From: Phymorhynchus buccinoides
Taxonomy: Eukaryota > Mollusca > Gastropoda > Neogastropoda > Raphitomidae
Assembly: GCA_017654935.2 (NCBI GenBank)
Contig: CM065698.1
Location: 33,490,516 to 33,554,515 of the forward strand
Reading direction: 5' to 3'
Length of the DNA: 64,000 bases
The notes under the pieces are model-generated. The model worked only from the letters and a program-made list of their open reading frames with translations, ran no database searches and was not told where the DNA came from. Of this stretch, positions 33,521 through 44,724 are shown in pieces. The translations under genes and the position numbers were made by a program. Numbering within the stretch: position 1 is the stretch's first letter; every line of letters starts with the position of its first letter.

Positions 33521-33730
33521 AGCTATGCAGAAGTAGCAGAAGACGTGGCAGCAGCCGATGTCGTGTGGCTGAACCGGCCAATCACCACACAGCACACAGG
33601 TCATGAGGTCGGCACGACTGCGCTGTTTACGTCCAGTTTGTGAAGAAGCCGATGGAGGGGCCAGCCAGCGTAGAGCCGTGTTCTTGATGCGCTGAAGGCT
33701 GATGAGGGGCAGTAAAAACAGCAGCACCTC
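33521..33730 (-). CDS. PEX2: PEX2 peroxisomal RING E3 ligase, penultimate exon
   Basis: PEX2 forms, with PEX10 and PEX12, the peroxisomal membrane ubiquitin-ligase and retrotranslocation complex that recycles the import receptor PEX5. This exon has 70 codons on the minus strand. It starts EVLLFLLPLIS, the end of the last membrane region, then a basic linker, then the first RING half: CVLCGDWPVQPHDIG followed by GCCHVFCYFC. These give the CxxC and CxHxxCxxC zinc ligands and match the PEX2 pattern CxLCGxWPxxPHxIGCxHxFCYFC. The acceptor is GTGTCAG and the donor GTGAGT follows Ile-Ala. The N-terminal two thirds of PEX2 was not found before the fold at 36405. Confidence 0.92.
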
Positions 33731-33924
33731 CTGACACGGAAATGAAGAAATTACGTATTAAGTATTACTATTAGGTGTTGTTGTCTTGCTTTTAAACTCT
33801 GTCTCCCCACTAACTCCCAGTCTGATGAAAACTCTACATGCGGAAAGCTTGCTTCTTCCCTTTTTCTACTTTGATCACCCAACCCAAACCCTGGTGAGTT
33901 TTCCCAATTCTACCATTTTCGTCC

Positions 33925-34312
33925 CTAGGTATTAGGTACTTTATAGTCACAAGAGGCGCGTCTCTGTGAAATTCGGGTTGCTCCCACCTGGAGAGTTCGC
34001 GTCGCAGCCAGAGGCGCGCCACCCAATTTCTTTTTTATTTTTTGGCATGCGATTTTTGTGACTGATGAGGAAGCATGGGGGGTGGGGGGGGTAAACTTTG
34101 ACCAAATGACAACTTTTTCATTGCCACTGGGTTTAACGTATGCTAAGTGCATGGGCACACGGGACCTCGGTTTTATCGTCTCATGATGAACGAAAGACTC
34201 CACATAGAGTTCAGACCCGTAACGGCCTAGTGCAAAAAGTGAGAGTAAAATCCACAGGTTCGAACTCGGGTTTACTTGACACGAAGCGAACGCGCTACCC
34301 ACTGTGCCACTC
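33925..34312 (-). mobile_element. tRNA-derived SINE
   Basis: On the minus strand the head has an A box TGGCACAGTGGG (34298-34309) and a B box GTTCGAACC (34257-34265), 33 nt apart as in tRNA. The body has ATGAGACGATAAAACCGAGG, GTCCCGTGTGCCC and GCACTTAGCATACGTTAAAC. The tail region has GGGTGGCGCGCCTCTG and GCAACCCGAATTTCACAGAG. This body and tail resemble SINEs widespread in molluscs. It lies in the gene region 5' of the PEX2 exon. Confidence 0.75.
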
Positions 34313-34337
34313 TACACCTAGTGGAGGATTGAATCAT

Positions 34338-34762
34338 AGGGTGCTGAAGGCTGATGAGGGGTAGTGTAAAAACAGCAGCAACCTTCTGACACGGAAATGA
34401 AGAAATTACAACAGGCATCAGAATAGTCTGAAGTGCCAAGGTCCTCTGAAAACCGCGGTAAAAGGGCTATCTAGGCCTTAGACTGAAGAGGGACAACATT
34501 GAAATTAGTTCCCAACACAAACAAAAAGGCTTAATAGTATGCAGTGATAAATCACTTTAAAATGCTAATTTAACACAAAGGATAACACTGCAATAAAAGG
34601 CAAAACCTCTGACAAGAGAAGCCAATCCTCTGTCAGAAATCTCTTAATCCTCTGACATTTCTGATGCCCGTACATGGAGGATTGAATCATAGGGCGCTGA
34701 AGGCTGATGACGGGGTAGTAAAAACAGCAGCACCTCCTGACACGGAAATGAAGAAATTACAT
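34338..34762 (-). repeat. Two extra copies of the PEX2 exon 5' edge and its splice acceptor
   Basis: The acceptor and first roughly 45 nt of the PEX2 exon (33685-33760) recur at 34338-34409 and 34695-34762, recognisable by GCTGATGA-rich sequence, AAAAACAGCAGC and TGACACGGAAATGAAG. Both lie upstream of the real exon in gene orientation and are separated from it by a SINE and a MITE. They are decayed and probably not used. The right arm keeps one degraded equivalent (about 38131-38210) and lacks the other. Confidence 0.8.
34407..34674. mobile_element. MITE C copy between PEX2 exon-edge copies
   Basis: ACAGGCATCAGAATAGTCTG at the left and CTGACATTTCTGATGCCCG at the right. It separates the two upstream copies of the PEX2 exon edge. 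The right arm counterpart is 37853-38126. Confidence 0.7.
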
Positions 34763-34976
34763 ATCATATCATGGCACTTTTGCTCTCTAGATTGGTTCTT
34801 TTTGTTATTTATGTTGTATCGGCATTAGCCGATGCGACTACTTAGGCAGTCATGCTTTATTTGTCTAATTTGTTTTAAATTTACTGAATACACAATATTT
34901 TGAAAATATCGATCTAATGAGTTCTTGAATGCATTTACTGACGTTGCATTTACTGTTTCGTTTGGAAGACAACTAC

Positions 34977-35015
34977 CTGGCTAGAACGAGAACACACTGA
35001 CAACAGCATCGCCAT
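34977..35015 (-). CDS. Candidate first coding exon (MAMLLSVCSRSSQ)
   Basis: On the minus strand an ATG in an AAGATGGCG context opens 13 codons reading MAMLLSVCSRSSQ, ending at CAG before a GTAGTT donor. The peptide is hydrophobic with basic residues and no acids, compatible with the start of a mitochondrial presequence, but it is too short to identify. It lies just downstream of a housekeeping-type promoter. It shares strand with PEX2 and could splice in phase to the PEX2 exon, but that would skip most of PEX2, so I do not assign it to that gene. The mirror copy at 37805-37843 (+) is identical. Confidence 0.4.
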
Positions 35016-35200
35016 CTTGACTGACCCCTCGATATGTAAGCGGCATTCTGATTGGCCGATATAACAACTTGGGTGTCTGCAGCGCAAGCAGACGACACTG
35101 GACTCACTCTTTGCGCACTGATCTTGTGACTTCCGGGAAATTTTAACTTTCTCTTAAAGCGCGTGTGTGGATTTTATGTTTTTGATGTTATCGTGTGTTA
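35008..35200 (-). promoter_or_regulatory. Probable housekeeping promoter, possibly bidirectional
   Basis: In 5'-to-3' minus orientation upstream of the ATG at 35015 lie an ETS-like CCCGGAAGT (35129-35137), a TGCGCA core resembling half an NRF-1 site (near 35112-35117), an inverted CCAAT box GGCCAATC (35050-35057), and a YY1-like AAGATGGCG overlapping the ATG. This combination is typical of TATA-less housekeeping promoters. On the plus strand a possible opposing exon reads ACCATGCTTTGTTGG before GTAAGT (ATG at 35271, donor at 35283), so transcription could run both ways. Motifs are seen; activity is inferred. Confidence 0.5.
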
Positions 35201-35339
35201 ATAAACTGTTTTAAAGTGTTTGTAATCGGCAATAAAAACCCTATGTATACAGGATACTGGGCTTACAACCATGCTTTGTTGGGTAAGTGTGTTGTTTCCG
35301 TTTTTCTGTCTTTTTCACACTTTACCAGCACGCACATCA

Positions 35340-35471
35340 CAGTAGATGTGAGGAGCGATTGATAGGTTCGTCAGGGTTGCCAAAATCGATAAAATGGTTT
35401 GAACGAGCAATGCTTACAACGAGTAAATTGGCCCTCTCCCCTGGAATTCGTACTAAACGGGTTTCACTGTA
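35340..35471. mobile_element. Single end of another pogo-like element
   Basis: AAACGGGTTTCACTGTA at 35455-35471 is a pogo-type TIR next to a TA. No matching opposite end was found, so this is a solo end or a 5'-lost copy. The mirror is about 37348-37480. Confidence 0.45.
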
Positions 35472-35584
35472 CACTATTCATTAACGTCATTTCATAATAA
35501 ATTCAAAACCACAACGAAAAAAAGCTGAAAACACAAAAAAATCATACTGTTATTATGAGCCCACCAAATGCCTTCTCCCTGTAG

Positions 35585-36034
35585 TACAGTGGAACCTCCA
35601 TTATAAGACCTTCAAAAATCATCCAAAATGAGGTCTTATAAGGGAGGGGTCTTAAAGGGAGGTAATTTTAATACTTACAAAGAAGGGCAATTCTCTGAGA
35701 GAAGTTGGTCTTATATGGGAGGGAGTCTTATAATAGGTCTTAGAAGGGAGGTAATTTTAATACTTACAAAGAAGGGCAATTCTCTGAGAGAAATTGGTCT
35801 TATATGGGAGGGAGTCTTATAATAGGAGGTCTTACAAGGGAGGTAATTTTAATACTTACAAAGAAAGGCAATTCTCTGAGAGAAGTTGGTCTTATATGGG
35901 AGGGAGTCTTATAATAGGAGATCTTACAAGGGAGGTAATTTTAATACTTACAAAGAAGGGCAATGTCTCAGAGAAGTAGGTCTTATATGGGAGGGAGTCA
36001 TAATGGGAGGTCTTATAAGGGAGGTTCCACTGTA
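35585..36034. mobile_element. pogo-like MITE T with internal tandem amplification
   Basis: Terminal TACAGTGGAACCTCC and GGAGGTTCCACTGTA enclose four repeats of about 92 bp, with AGGTAATTTTAATACTTAC at roughly 35660, 35750, 35842 and 35934. The short copy 31713-31865 has one unit. The mirror is 36782-37235 with the same count. Confidence 0.8.
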
Positions 36035-36189
36035 CAACCAAGCAGTGACCACTTTTTCCCCCTCCCAACCTGTTTCCATTTTCATGCACTTTCCCCCCCC
36101 CCCCCCCCCCCCCCAAGACCCTGATAAAATTATCATGAACATGAAAAAGGGTGTAAAACAGTCATGGTCTAAGCAGTATCATGATCAAG

Positions 36190-36220
36190 CATAACAAATC
36201 ACTGAAAGAGAAAAACAAAT

Positions 36221-36251
<31 letters not shown>

Positions 36252-36630
36252 GCACGCATGCATACACACAGCTAAATGTGTTTATGAGAAAAGGCTTTTA
36301 AATGCAATAAAAGTTTTATCTGACAAACAGCTCAACTAGTTAATAGCAACCAGGGTCGGTATTCATGTCGAGATAGCATGAGACTTAGCATGATGCTAAC
36401 TTAGAAAAGTTTAGCATCATGCTAAGTCTCATGCTATCTCGACATGAATACCGACCCTGGTTGCTATTAACTAGTTGAGCTGTTTGTCAGATAAAACTTT
36501 TATTGCATTTAAAAGCCTTTTCTCATAAACACATTTAGCTGTGTGTATGCATGCGTGCACATGTGTGTGTGTGTGTGTGTGTGTGTGATTTGTTTTTCTC
36601 TTTCAGTGATTTGTTACGCTTGATCATGAT
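36190..36630. repeat. Palindrome-2 turn point
   Basis: From 36218 to 36593 the two halves are almost perfectly complementary, including CA/GT microsatellites (36222-36248 and 36560-36588). The turn is the A-rich CTTAGAAAAG at 36401-36410. A DNA single strand from here would form a hairpin stem of many kilobases. Confidence 0.92.
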
Positions 36631-36781
36631 ACTGCTTAGACCATGACTGTTTTACACCCTTCTTCATGTTCATGATAATTTTATCAGGGTCTTGGGGGGG
36701 GGGGGGGGGGGGGGGGAAAGTGCATGAAAATGGCATGAAAAAAACAGGTTGGGAGGGGGAAATGTGGTCACTGCTTGGTTG

Positions 36782-37235
36782 TACAGTGGAACCTCCCTTA
36801 TAAGACCTCCCATTATGACTCCTTCCCATATAAGACCAACTTCTCTCAGAGAATTGCCCTTCTTTGTAAGTATTAAAATTACCTCCCTTGTAAGATCTCC
36901 TATTATAAGACTCCCTCCCATATAAGACCAACTTCTCTCAGAGAATTGCCTTTCTTTGTAAGTATTAAAATTACCTCCCTTGTAAGATCTCCTATTATAA
37001 GACTCCCTCCCATATAAGACCAATTTCTCTCAGAGAATTGCCCTTCTTTGTAAGTATTAAAATTACCTCCCTTATAAGACCTCCCATTATAAGACTCCCT
37101 CCCATATAAGACCAACTTCTCTCAGAGAATTGCCCTTCTTTGTAAGTATTAAAATTACCTCCCTTTAAGACCCCTCCCTTATAAGACCTCATTTTGGATG
37201 ATTTTTGAAGGTCTTATAATGGATGTTCCACTGTA
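36782..37235. mobile_element. Amplified pogo-like MITE T, mirror copy
   Basis: The unit count and boundaries match 35585-36034, with one TIR change (GGATGTTCCACTGTA). The block lies 380 bp from the palindrome centre, in its cleanest part. Confidence 0.8.
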
Positions 37236-37619
37236 CTACAGGGAGAAGGCATTTGGTGGGCTCATAATAACAGTATGATTTTTTTGTGTTTTCAGCTTTT
37301 TTTCGTTGTGGTTTTGAATTTATTATGAAATGACGTTAATGAATAGTGTACAGTGAAACCCGTTTAGTACGAATTCCAGGGGAGAGGGCCAATTTACTCG
37401 TTGTAAGCATTGCTCGTTCAAACCATTTTATCGATTTTGGCAACCCTGACAAACCTATCAATCGCTCCTCACATCTACTGTGATGTGCGTGCTGGTAAAG
37501 TGTGAAAAAGACAGAAAAACGGAAACAACACACTTACCCAACAAAGCATGGTTGTAAGCCCAGTATCCTGTATCCATAGGGTTTTTAATGCCGATTACAA
37601 ACACTTTAAAACAGTTTAT

Positions 37620-37813
37620 TAACACACGATAACATCAAAAACATAAAATCCACACACGCGCTTTAAGAGAAAGTTAAAATTTCCCGGAAGTCACAAGATC
37701 AGTGCGCAAAGAGTGAGTCCAGTGTCGTCTGCTTGCGCTGCAGACACCCAAGTTGTTATATCGGCCAATCAGAATGCCGCTTACATATCGAGGGGTCAGT
37801 CAAGATGGCGATG
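37620..37813 (+). promoter_or_regulatory. Mirror copy of the housekeeping promoter
   Basis: The reverse complement of the left promoter keeps the CCCGGAAGT, TGCGCA, GGCCAATC and AAGATGGCG motifs in the same order and spacing. This part of the right arm is clean, unlike the region beyond 39010. Confidence 0.45.
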
Positions 37814-37843
37814 CTGTTGTCAGTGTGTTCTCGTTCTAGCCAG
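37805..37843 (+). CDS. Mirror of the candidate first exon
   Basis: The 39 nt are the same, with the same start context and a GTAGTT donor. A few bases after the donor the right arm jumps to a MITE (37853 onward) and skips about 300 bp present in the left arm, so the two first introns differ. Confidence 0.4.
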
Positions 37844-37852
37844 GTAGTTACT

Positions 37853-38126
37853 GTCAGAGGTTTGAGACATTTCTGCCAGAGGATTGGCTTATCCTGTCGA
37901 GAGGATTTGCCTTTTTATTTGAGTGTTAATCCTGTGTGTTAAATAGGCATTTTAAAGTGATATTAGTCGGGGGGGTCCTTTAGGGTGGGGTCAGCCTTTT
38001 TGGTTTGTGTTCAGGACTGGATCATTTTCAATGTTGTCCCTGTCTTCATTCTAGAGGCCTCTGATATGCCATTTTACACCCGCGGTTTTCCTAGAGGATT
38101 GGACTTCATACTATTCTGATTCCTGT
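37853..38126. mobile_element. MITE C, mirror copy
   Basis: The copy follows the candidate first-exon donor almost directly (CCAGGTAGTTACTGTCAGAG), because the right arm lacks about 300 bp found at 34675-34970. It ends TATTCTGATTCCTG. Confidence 0.65.
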
Positions 38127-38234
38127 TGTAATTTTCTTCGGTATTTTCTCGTGTCAGAATTTTCTGCTGGTTTTTTATCTACCTCCTCATTCAGGGCCTG
38201 TCATACACGCCTAAGTTTATCTTCAATCCTCTTC

Positions 38235-38635
38235 ACTCGGTGGTAGAGTGGTGCACAGTTGTTGCGCGTTCTGTGCCGCTGTTCGTGTCAATTTAAAACA
38301 GGGCCTAGTGGGTTCGCCGAGCGGTGCCTTTGTTGTTATGTGTGGGTGTCGTTTTCACTTTGCACTAGGCCTTACGGTTGAACATGGAGTCTTTCGCATG
38401 AGACGATAAACCGAGGTCCCGTGTGCCCTTGCACTTAGCATACGTTAAACCTAGTGGTAACGAAAAAGTTGTCATTTGTTCAAAGTTTACCCCCCCCCCC
38501 CTCTCATCAGTCACAAAAATTGCATGCAAAAAACAATTTGGGTGGCGCGCCTCTGTCTGCGACGCTCTCTCCATATGGGAGCAACCCAAATTTCACAGAG
38601 AAGCCTCTGTGACTATAAAGTACCTAATACCTAGG
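38235..38635 (+). mobile_element. tRNA-derived SINE, mirror copy with garbled head
   Basis: The body from GAGACGATAAACCGAGGTCC onward matches the left copy, but the head (38235-38370) is expanded and scrambled, so the A and B boxes are no longer clear. This is another noisy patch in the right arm of palindrome 2. Confidence 0.68.
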
Positions 38636-38836
38636 GACGAAAATGGTAGAATTGGGAAACTCAGCAGGGTTTGGGTTGGGTGATCAAAGTAGATAAGGGG
38701 AAGAAGCAAGCTTTCCGCATGTAGAGCTTTCATCAGACTGGGAGTCAGTGGGGAGAGAGAGACAGAGTTTAAAAGCAAGAAAACAACAACACCTAATAGT
38801 AATACCTAATACGTAATTTCTTCATTTCCGTGTCAG

Positions 38837-39050
38837 GAGGTGCTGCTGTTTTTACTGCCCCTCATCAGCCTTCAGCGCATCAAGAACACGGCTCTACGCT
38901 GGCTGGCCCCTCCATCGGCTTCTTCACAAACTGGACGTAAACAGCGCAGTCGTGCCGACCTCATGACCTGTGTGCTGTGTGGTGATTGGCCGGTTCAGCC
39001 ACACGACATAATGCTGCTGCCACGTATTCAATAGTTTTTTTTTACTACTC
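38837..39050 (+). pseudogene. PEX2: PEX2 penultimate exon, inverted copy, broken in the RING
   Basis: The copy begins with the same acceptor and is identical for 57 codons through CVLCGDWPVQPHDI. It then diverges: ATCGGC is replaced by ATAATG, shifting the frame, and the CYFC part is lost in garbled T-rich sequence. The break coincides with the start of a noisy patch (about 39010-39420), so it may be a sequence error and not a biological mutation. Confidence 0.8.
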
Positions 39051-41475
39051 GCCTAGCTGCTGAGTTGCTGAATAGCGGAGCACTCATAAGGAGACTGCGT
39101 GTGGTCGTAGGTTACATTGTTGGGCAGAAAGACTGCGGGTGGTGGCGAGATTAGGGTGGGCGGGCGCCGGCAGCCGGGGTGGAGGCGGAGTGCGCGGGGG
39201 AGGGTGGCGGTGGCGGTCGGTGGGGTTATTCGTCGTTGGTACAAATACGTATACTCCCACAGTCCTGGAAGTTGTGTCAAGCCCTTGTAGCTCCTAACTA
39301 TAGTATCATCTCTTCCTTGCCTAGTCCTTCCCTTATTTCACCCCTTCTCCCCCCCCCCGTCCCAACAGTTTAGCACTTACTGGGGGGGGGGTTTTTTTTT
39401 GGACCTAATATTCTTTCGCAACTCGTCCATTGTCCCCATGCCCTCTGTGCTTCTAGAAGCCTACCAAGATTTGTCTTCATCTGAAAGACGGACATGCTGG
39501 CCCCCTAGATATTTAACTTTTTTTTTTTTTTTTTTTTTTTATTATTATAGGCCACATGATACATTATAGTAACGGCAGCATGCCGCATCTATGCTCATGA
39601 CAGGAAACTGTCTCAGCATTTCGACAAAGAGAGTAAGCAGAGGAGGGGTTGAGGCGAACCGTGGATACGAGGCTAGGCGTCTGCAGAGAAGAGATGGGGG
39701 AGGCCCCGTGGCCCTGAGCCCGGAATTTAGGACGTAGCTGTAATATGAAGCATGTTGCTAATTCAGGCGTTAAGAAAATGCATGCAAGCAATAAAAGATG
39801 CAAAACAGCCAATACTATGAATGCAAGGCGTTAAACCTACACACTCAATTTTCCAAAAAAGGAAATGGGGCAATGGTTCCTGCACGGGCCGCCCAGGCAC
39901 CAGCCTGGGTATAGGGGCAGAGAGCCCCTATTGCGGGCATCAGGGGGCAAAGCCGCCCCCCCCCGAAACTGAGCACTTTTAATCAATTTCAAGCAATTTG
40001 GATGAATAATCAGGGCTCTTATACAGATATGTTTACTGTCACTGTCTCAGCTGTTGTCTTGATTTAGTTAGAACAGATATTGTCATAATCTACAGTTCAC
40101 GTTGAAAAGTCACAAAACAAAAAATAATTAGTACGCTCCAATTTCTAAAGAAGAGAAGATCTAATTCTAAGACAGAGAAACATTCAAATTTAATGGATAG
40201 AAAGATGAAGAGGAGACTGGGATTCTGGAGAGAGACGCAGGGGAGGGAGAGGAGCAGAAAGGCAGTGAGCGACTGAGAGACAGATCTCAAAACCAAACAA
40301 GAATATGCTGTGTAACGTACGATCATGACAAACTCAGATCGGGGGTACATTCAGATCGTTACATCGGGGTCTATCAACTTTCGATTATGCACCACAACGA
40401 CACTTTTCATCTATTTACCATCAAGCCAGTCCCACCCTCCACTTGTTCTCGCATGTGGCGCGATAGCGCTCGATGCGTTTTCATTGGAATAGAATGGCAT
40501 CTTGATTAAAAACAGGGCTGATAACAGCTCTACTCCCAGTCCACTCTCTTTTCTTGTTATTCTCCTCCCCCCCCACTTCTTTTCTGACGACTCGCAATGA
40601 ATGCATCACTTCACCTCTTGAAACTACTTGGCTCAACAGGAAAATATAGCCCGATCCCCTTACAGGCGTACTCTGACAGGCACGGACCAGCCAAGCATTT
40701 CCGTATTCTGCTTAAACTGAAACCGAAATCCCGTGTTTATGCCCGGCAGATCGGGTTTAAAAGACCTTACGCAGTGTGTTGTGAAGAGAACCCAGCCATT
40801 TTTTTCCCCTAATATTATTATTTTGTTGCTTGAAATAAAAAAAATATAAAAAACAAATTCTGTCTAGTACCAATTGTTAAAAAAAAGGTATTTCCGTCCT
40901 GAGACGGAAGCTAGTTTAAACCATGCCACTTGATGTACTCGCTCACATGCACACACACAAAATCACTTCACCCTCATTGATTGCTGGTAACTTATTCAGA
41001 GCAACCTAAAGACGCAGACCCTCTATACACCCACACCCCAACAGACTATCACAACATGCCACATAACACACACACACACAGGAAGTCATACAAATGGCAA
41101 GTCTTGCAATTAAAGGACCTCAGCTTATTTCGCGAATAGCACTGATATTTGACTGAGATTTTTAAAACCTTTTTTGCCATAAAAGATAAATTTTGGACCC
41201 CCAAATTATTGTGAATTATCCCATTTTGTGTGTGGTACAGAAGAACCATCCCTTATAAGCACCTCAAAAATCATCCCCCCAACTGAGGTGCTTATAATGC
41301 AAGGGTACATTATCTAATACGTTACAAAGAAGGGCAAAAGATCCTCAGAGAAGTAGGTCTTATAATGCACGGTGGTCTTATAATAGGGAGGTTCCACATG
41401 CTCACCCGTTTATTGAGTTAGCTGCCCGTTTCTACTGTATCGCCCTCACTTGTGCTGAGTGCGTTTCACTTTCAG

Positions 41476-41615
41476 AGCAACGCCGAAGGCAGACCCTAAC
41501 TAACACCTGCCCCGCCTGTGGAGACAGGGGCCACCACTGGGGCTGCCAGCTTATCTCTCCCTACGCCAGTCTAGCCCATGAACTAGTGCTAGCAGCCAGA
41601 GCGAAAACGTCCTGA
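41476..41615 (+). pseudogene. PEX2: PEX2 terminal exon, inverted copy with scattered insertions
   Basis: The left-arm terminal exon can be followed base by base to the same TGA, but with extra bases scattered through it, for example in GAAGGCAGACC, CTAACTAACACC, GGAGACAGGGG and GCCAGCTTATC. The reading frame is destroyed several times. Insertions greatly outnumber substitutions, the signature of raw long-read error and not of pseudogene decay. Confidence 0.82.
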
Positions 41616-41619
41616 GATC

Positions 41620-42940
41620 GTTTAAGTGTCTGAGTGGTGCGAGTGGGATTGAAGAGCGACACATGAAAGCAGAGGTGGCTTATCTTGTAGTGATGAGTGG
41701 ATTGTTATAATTTGGAGTTGTCGAGTGGTCCGCTGGGATGAGAGCGACACATGAAAGCCAGAGGGGCGATGACATAGATGACATTGTTTATAATTAAGCG
41801 AGTTTGTAGGCAGTGGTGCGAGTGAGCGATGAGAGGACACATGAAGCCAGAGCACCTTGGCGTGATAGGCTGATTGTTATAATTTGGAGTATTTGTACCG
41901 AGTGGTGCGAAGTAGCGGATTGAAGAGGACGCATGAAAGCAGATGGTGGTGATGGCCTGATGCTTTATTTATGTAACCCCTTATATAATTTGGAGTTTTG
42001 TCCTGAGTGGTGCGAGTGGGATTGAAGAGGACACATGAAAGCAGAGGTGGTGATGGTGATTGTTATAATTTGGAGTTTTGTCCGAGTGGTGCGAGTGGGA
42101 TTGAAGAGGACGCATGAAAGCAGAGGTGGTGATAGTGATTGTTATAATTTGGAGTTTTGTCCTGAGTGGTGCGAGTGGGATTGAAGAGGACACATGAAAG
42201 CAGAGGTGGTGATAGTGATTGTTATAATTTGGAGTTTTGTCCGAGTGGTGCGAGTGGCGATTGAAGAGGACGCATGAAAGCCAGAGCGTGAGTGATGGTG
42301 ATTGTAAAAATTTGGAGTTTTGTCCGAGTAGGTGCGGAGTGCGGATTGCCAAGAGGACACATGAAAGCAGAGGAGATGGTGATAGGTGATTGTTATAATT
42401 TGGAGTTTTGTCGAGTAAGCGTGCGTGCGAGTGGGATTTTGAAGAGGACGCATGAAAGCAGAGGTGGCTGCAATAGTGATTGATTCTATAATTTGGAGTT
42501 TTGTCCTAGCGTGGTAAGCGAGTGCCGGATTGAAGAGGACACATGAAATGCAGAGGTGAGTGAATGCGTGATTGTTATAATTTGGAGTTTTGTCCGATTT
42601 GGTGCGAGTGCAGGATTGAAGAGGACGCATGAAGCAGCAGAGGTGGTGATGGCTGATTAGTTATAATTTGGAGCTTTTGTCCGAGTGTAGTGCGAGTGGG
42701 ATATGAAGAGGACGCATGAAAGCCCAGAGGTGAGTGATAGTGATTGTAAAAATTTGCCGAGTTTTGCTCCGAGTGGTGCGAGTGGCGATTGAAGAGGACG
42801 CATGAAAAGCCAGATGAAGGTGGTGCGATGAGTGATTGTATAATAATTTGGAGTTTTGTCCGAGTGGTGCGAGTGGGATTGAAGAGGACGCATGAAAGCA
42901 GAGGTGGTGATGGTGATTGTTATAATTTGGCGTTTCCACA
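41620..42940 (-). repeat. 79-bp minisatellite, insertion-riddled mirror
   Basis: The same units occur in reverse, but nearly every unit carries different extra single bases or short inserts (GCGAGTGGCGATTG, GGTGCGGAGTGCGG). The left array is homogeneous. The last two units before 42940 are clean again. Confidence 0.9.
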
Positions 42941-43037
42941 CACTGCCTAGTGTCAAAGAGCAAAACAGATTGAGAAGGAAATTCTTAGTGTCAAAGAGAA
43001 AAAAAGAAAAAAAAGAAACATCTGAGAAAGAGACATC

Positions 43038-43522
43038 TTAACCCCTTGACTGCCACCAACGTATTCAGGCATCAGAACAGTCTGAAGTCCAATCCTCTGA
43101 AAACCGCGGTAAAAGGGTCACCTCAGGCTATAGACTGAATAGGGACAACACTGAAAATGAGTTCCCAATACCACTAAAAAGCACTGAAATAGATCACACT
43201 TTTTTTTAAACTTAAACCAAAGCAAAGAATCTGCTGAAAAAAAAGTCAAAACCTCTGACAGTAGAAGTCCAATCCTCTGTCAGAAATTCTTAATCCTCTG
43301 AAATTTGCAAATTTATCCTCTGACAATTCCGATGCCTGGTATTACATACTGACCTGATGACATCACTGATGAAGAGGAATAACCCTGATATGTTGGCTTT
43401 TGCTCTAACACAGTCAAGAGAGTTATATCCCCAGACCATTTTGCCAGATTGGCTCTATCAGTTTGTCTTTTTTCGTGTCATGATTTGCCCAATGGTTTTT
43501 TAAAATTTTCTCTGGCAGTCAA
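43038..43522. mobile_element. P1 with nested MITE C, mirror copy
   Basis: The left TTAA is at 43038-43041. MITE C spans 43066-43338 and is flanked by GTATT on both sides (43061-43065, 43339-43343), the complement of AATAC in the left arm. The right end of P1 is truncated after GGCAGTCAA, losing the GGGGTTAA. Confidence 0.75.
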
Positions 43523-44300
43523 ATTAATTCAACTGTGCTATCATGTTTTATGTGCATACGCTTTGCGCCATACTCACTTTTATTCAGTGGTTGATTGTAC
43601 ATAGTATGTAAGGTGTTTTTGTACATGCGATTTACGTAAAATGTTGTTGGCTGCGAGATGTTTTAATTGTGAATGAGTAATTTGTGATTGAATTTGGATG
43701 GGAAAAATATCATGTTGAAGAATATAAAATGTTTATGAATGTTTGGATATTAAATGTATTCTCTCCTTACATATTAGATCCAGAATGAAATCAAAATTCT
43801 ATCTATAAAAATAAACATGAAAATATACACTTTAAATTTTTTATTCTAATCCAAAGTTGTCGATCTTGTTGGCTTTGAAAAAAAAGAGAAGATAAATCCT
43901 TGGGTAATCAACCACAGCATCAACCACATGCATGCAACCACAGCACCAACCACATGCATGCAACCACAGCATCAACCACAGCACCAACCACATGCATGCA
44001 ACCACAGCATCAACCACATCATCAACCACAGGCACACATACAAACTTCTTCAAAACACACAAAAACACAGAGTACATAAAATAAGTTTTTATTTTTAACT
44101 ATGGAAAATGTTACACATGCACCAGGTTTATTAGCGTTTTAATTTTCCATATTTTCCATATTTCAAGAACCCTCAAAGAATAAAACAAAAAGGTTTGTCC
44201 CTCTGAGACATATCGTTTGAGACATGCCCTAAACACAGTACACAATATGCACAACCTGGAGGCAAGCGTTTTGCCTCTGTAACTGGTCACAGAATATATG

Positions 44301-44724
44301 TGACCCGACACCACATGCGAAAGGGACATTAAAGTGTCTAAAACGTGACGAAAATGTCTGAGAAAAATGATACACTTGAAATTTCAACCATTCTTGACAC
44401 AAGATCAATTCTTGTTTTCCGTTCCAGAGTTATGAGCATTTAAAGTTAGTAGGTTGAGCGTCGGCCATTTTAAGAAAACAGTCTCTAAATTCTAGCCTAG
44501 GTGAAGAAAATGCACTGACCTACTCAAGTTTCAAAAGCTACTTATAAGCACCATTTAGAGACCATATTAAAGATTGTCCTTTATAAATATGAAAGATAAG
44601 ATGTTAGAGAACACACAAAATACCAATAGCTCAAAATTGACCAAAAATAAGATTTTTGACTTTGCCAAGCCTGTTGTGAGAAACTAGCTCAGCGACTTAA
44701 TGTTCCTTTCGTGGTGCTGGGTCA
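44301..44724. mobile_element. MITE with TGACCC ends, mirror copy
   Basis: TGACCCGACACCACATGCG at the left and TTTCGTGGTGCTGGGTCA at the right. The left TIR has an inserted ATG relative to the other arm. Confidence 0.7.

Noticed and set aside
34257..34309. Functional tRNA gene
   Set aside because: A and B boxes are present, but the sequence runs into a SINE body and does not close an acceptor stem.
35287..35484. 65-codon frame with mirrored copy
   Set aside because: It runs into a pogo-type terminal repeat and has no recognised domain; the mirror is just the palindrome.
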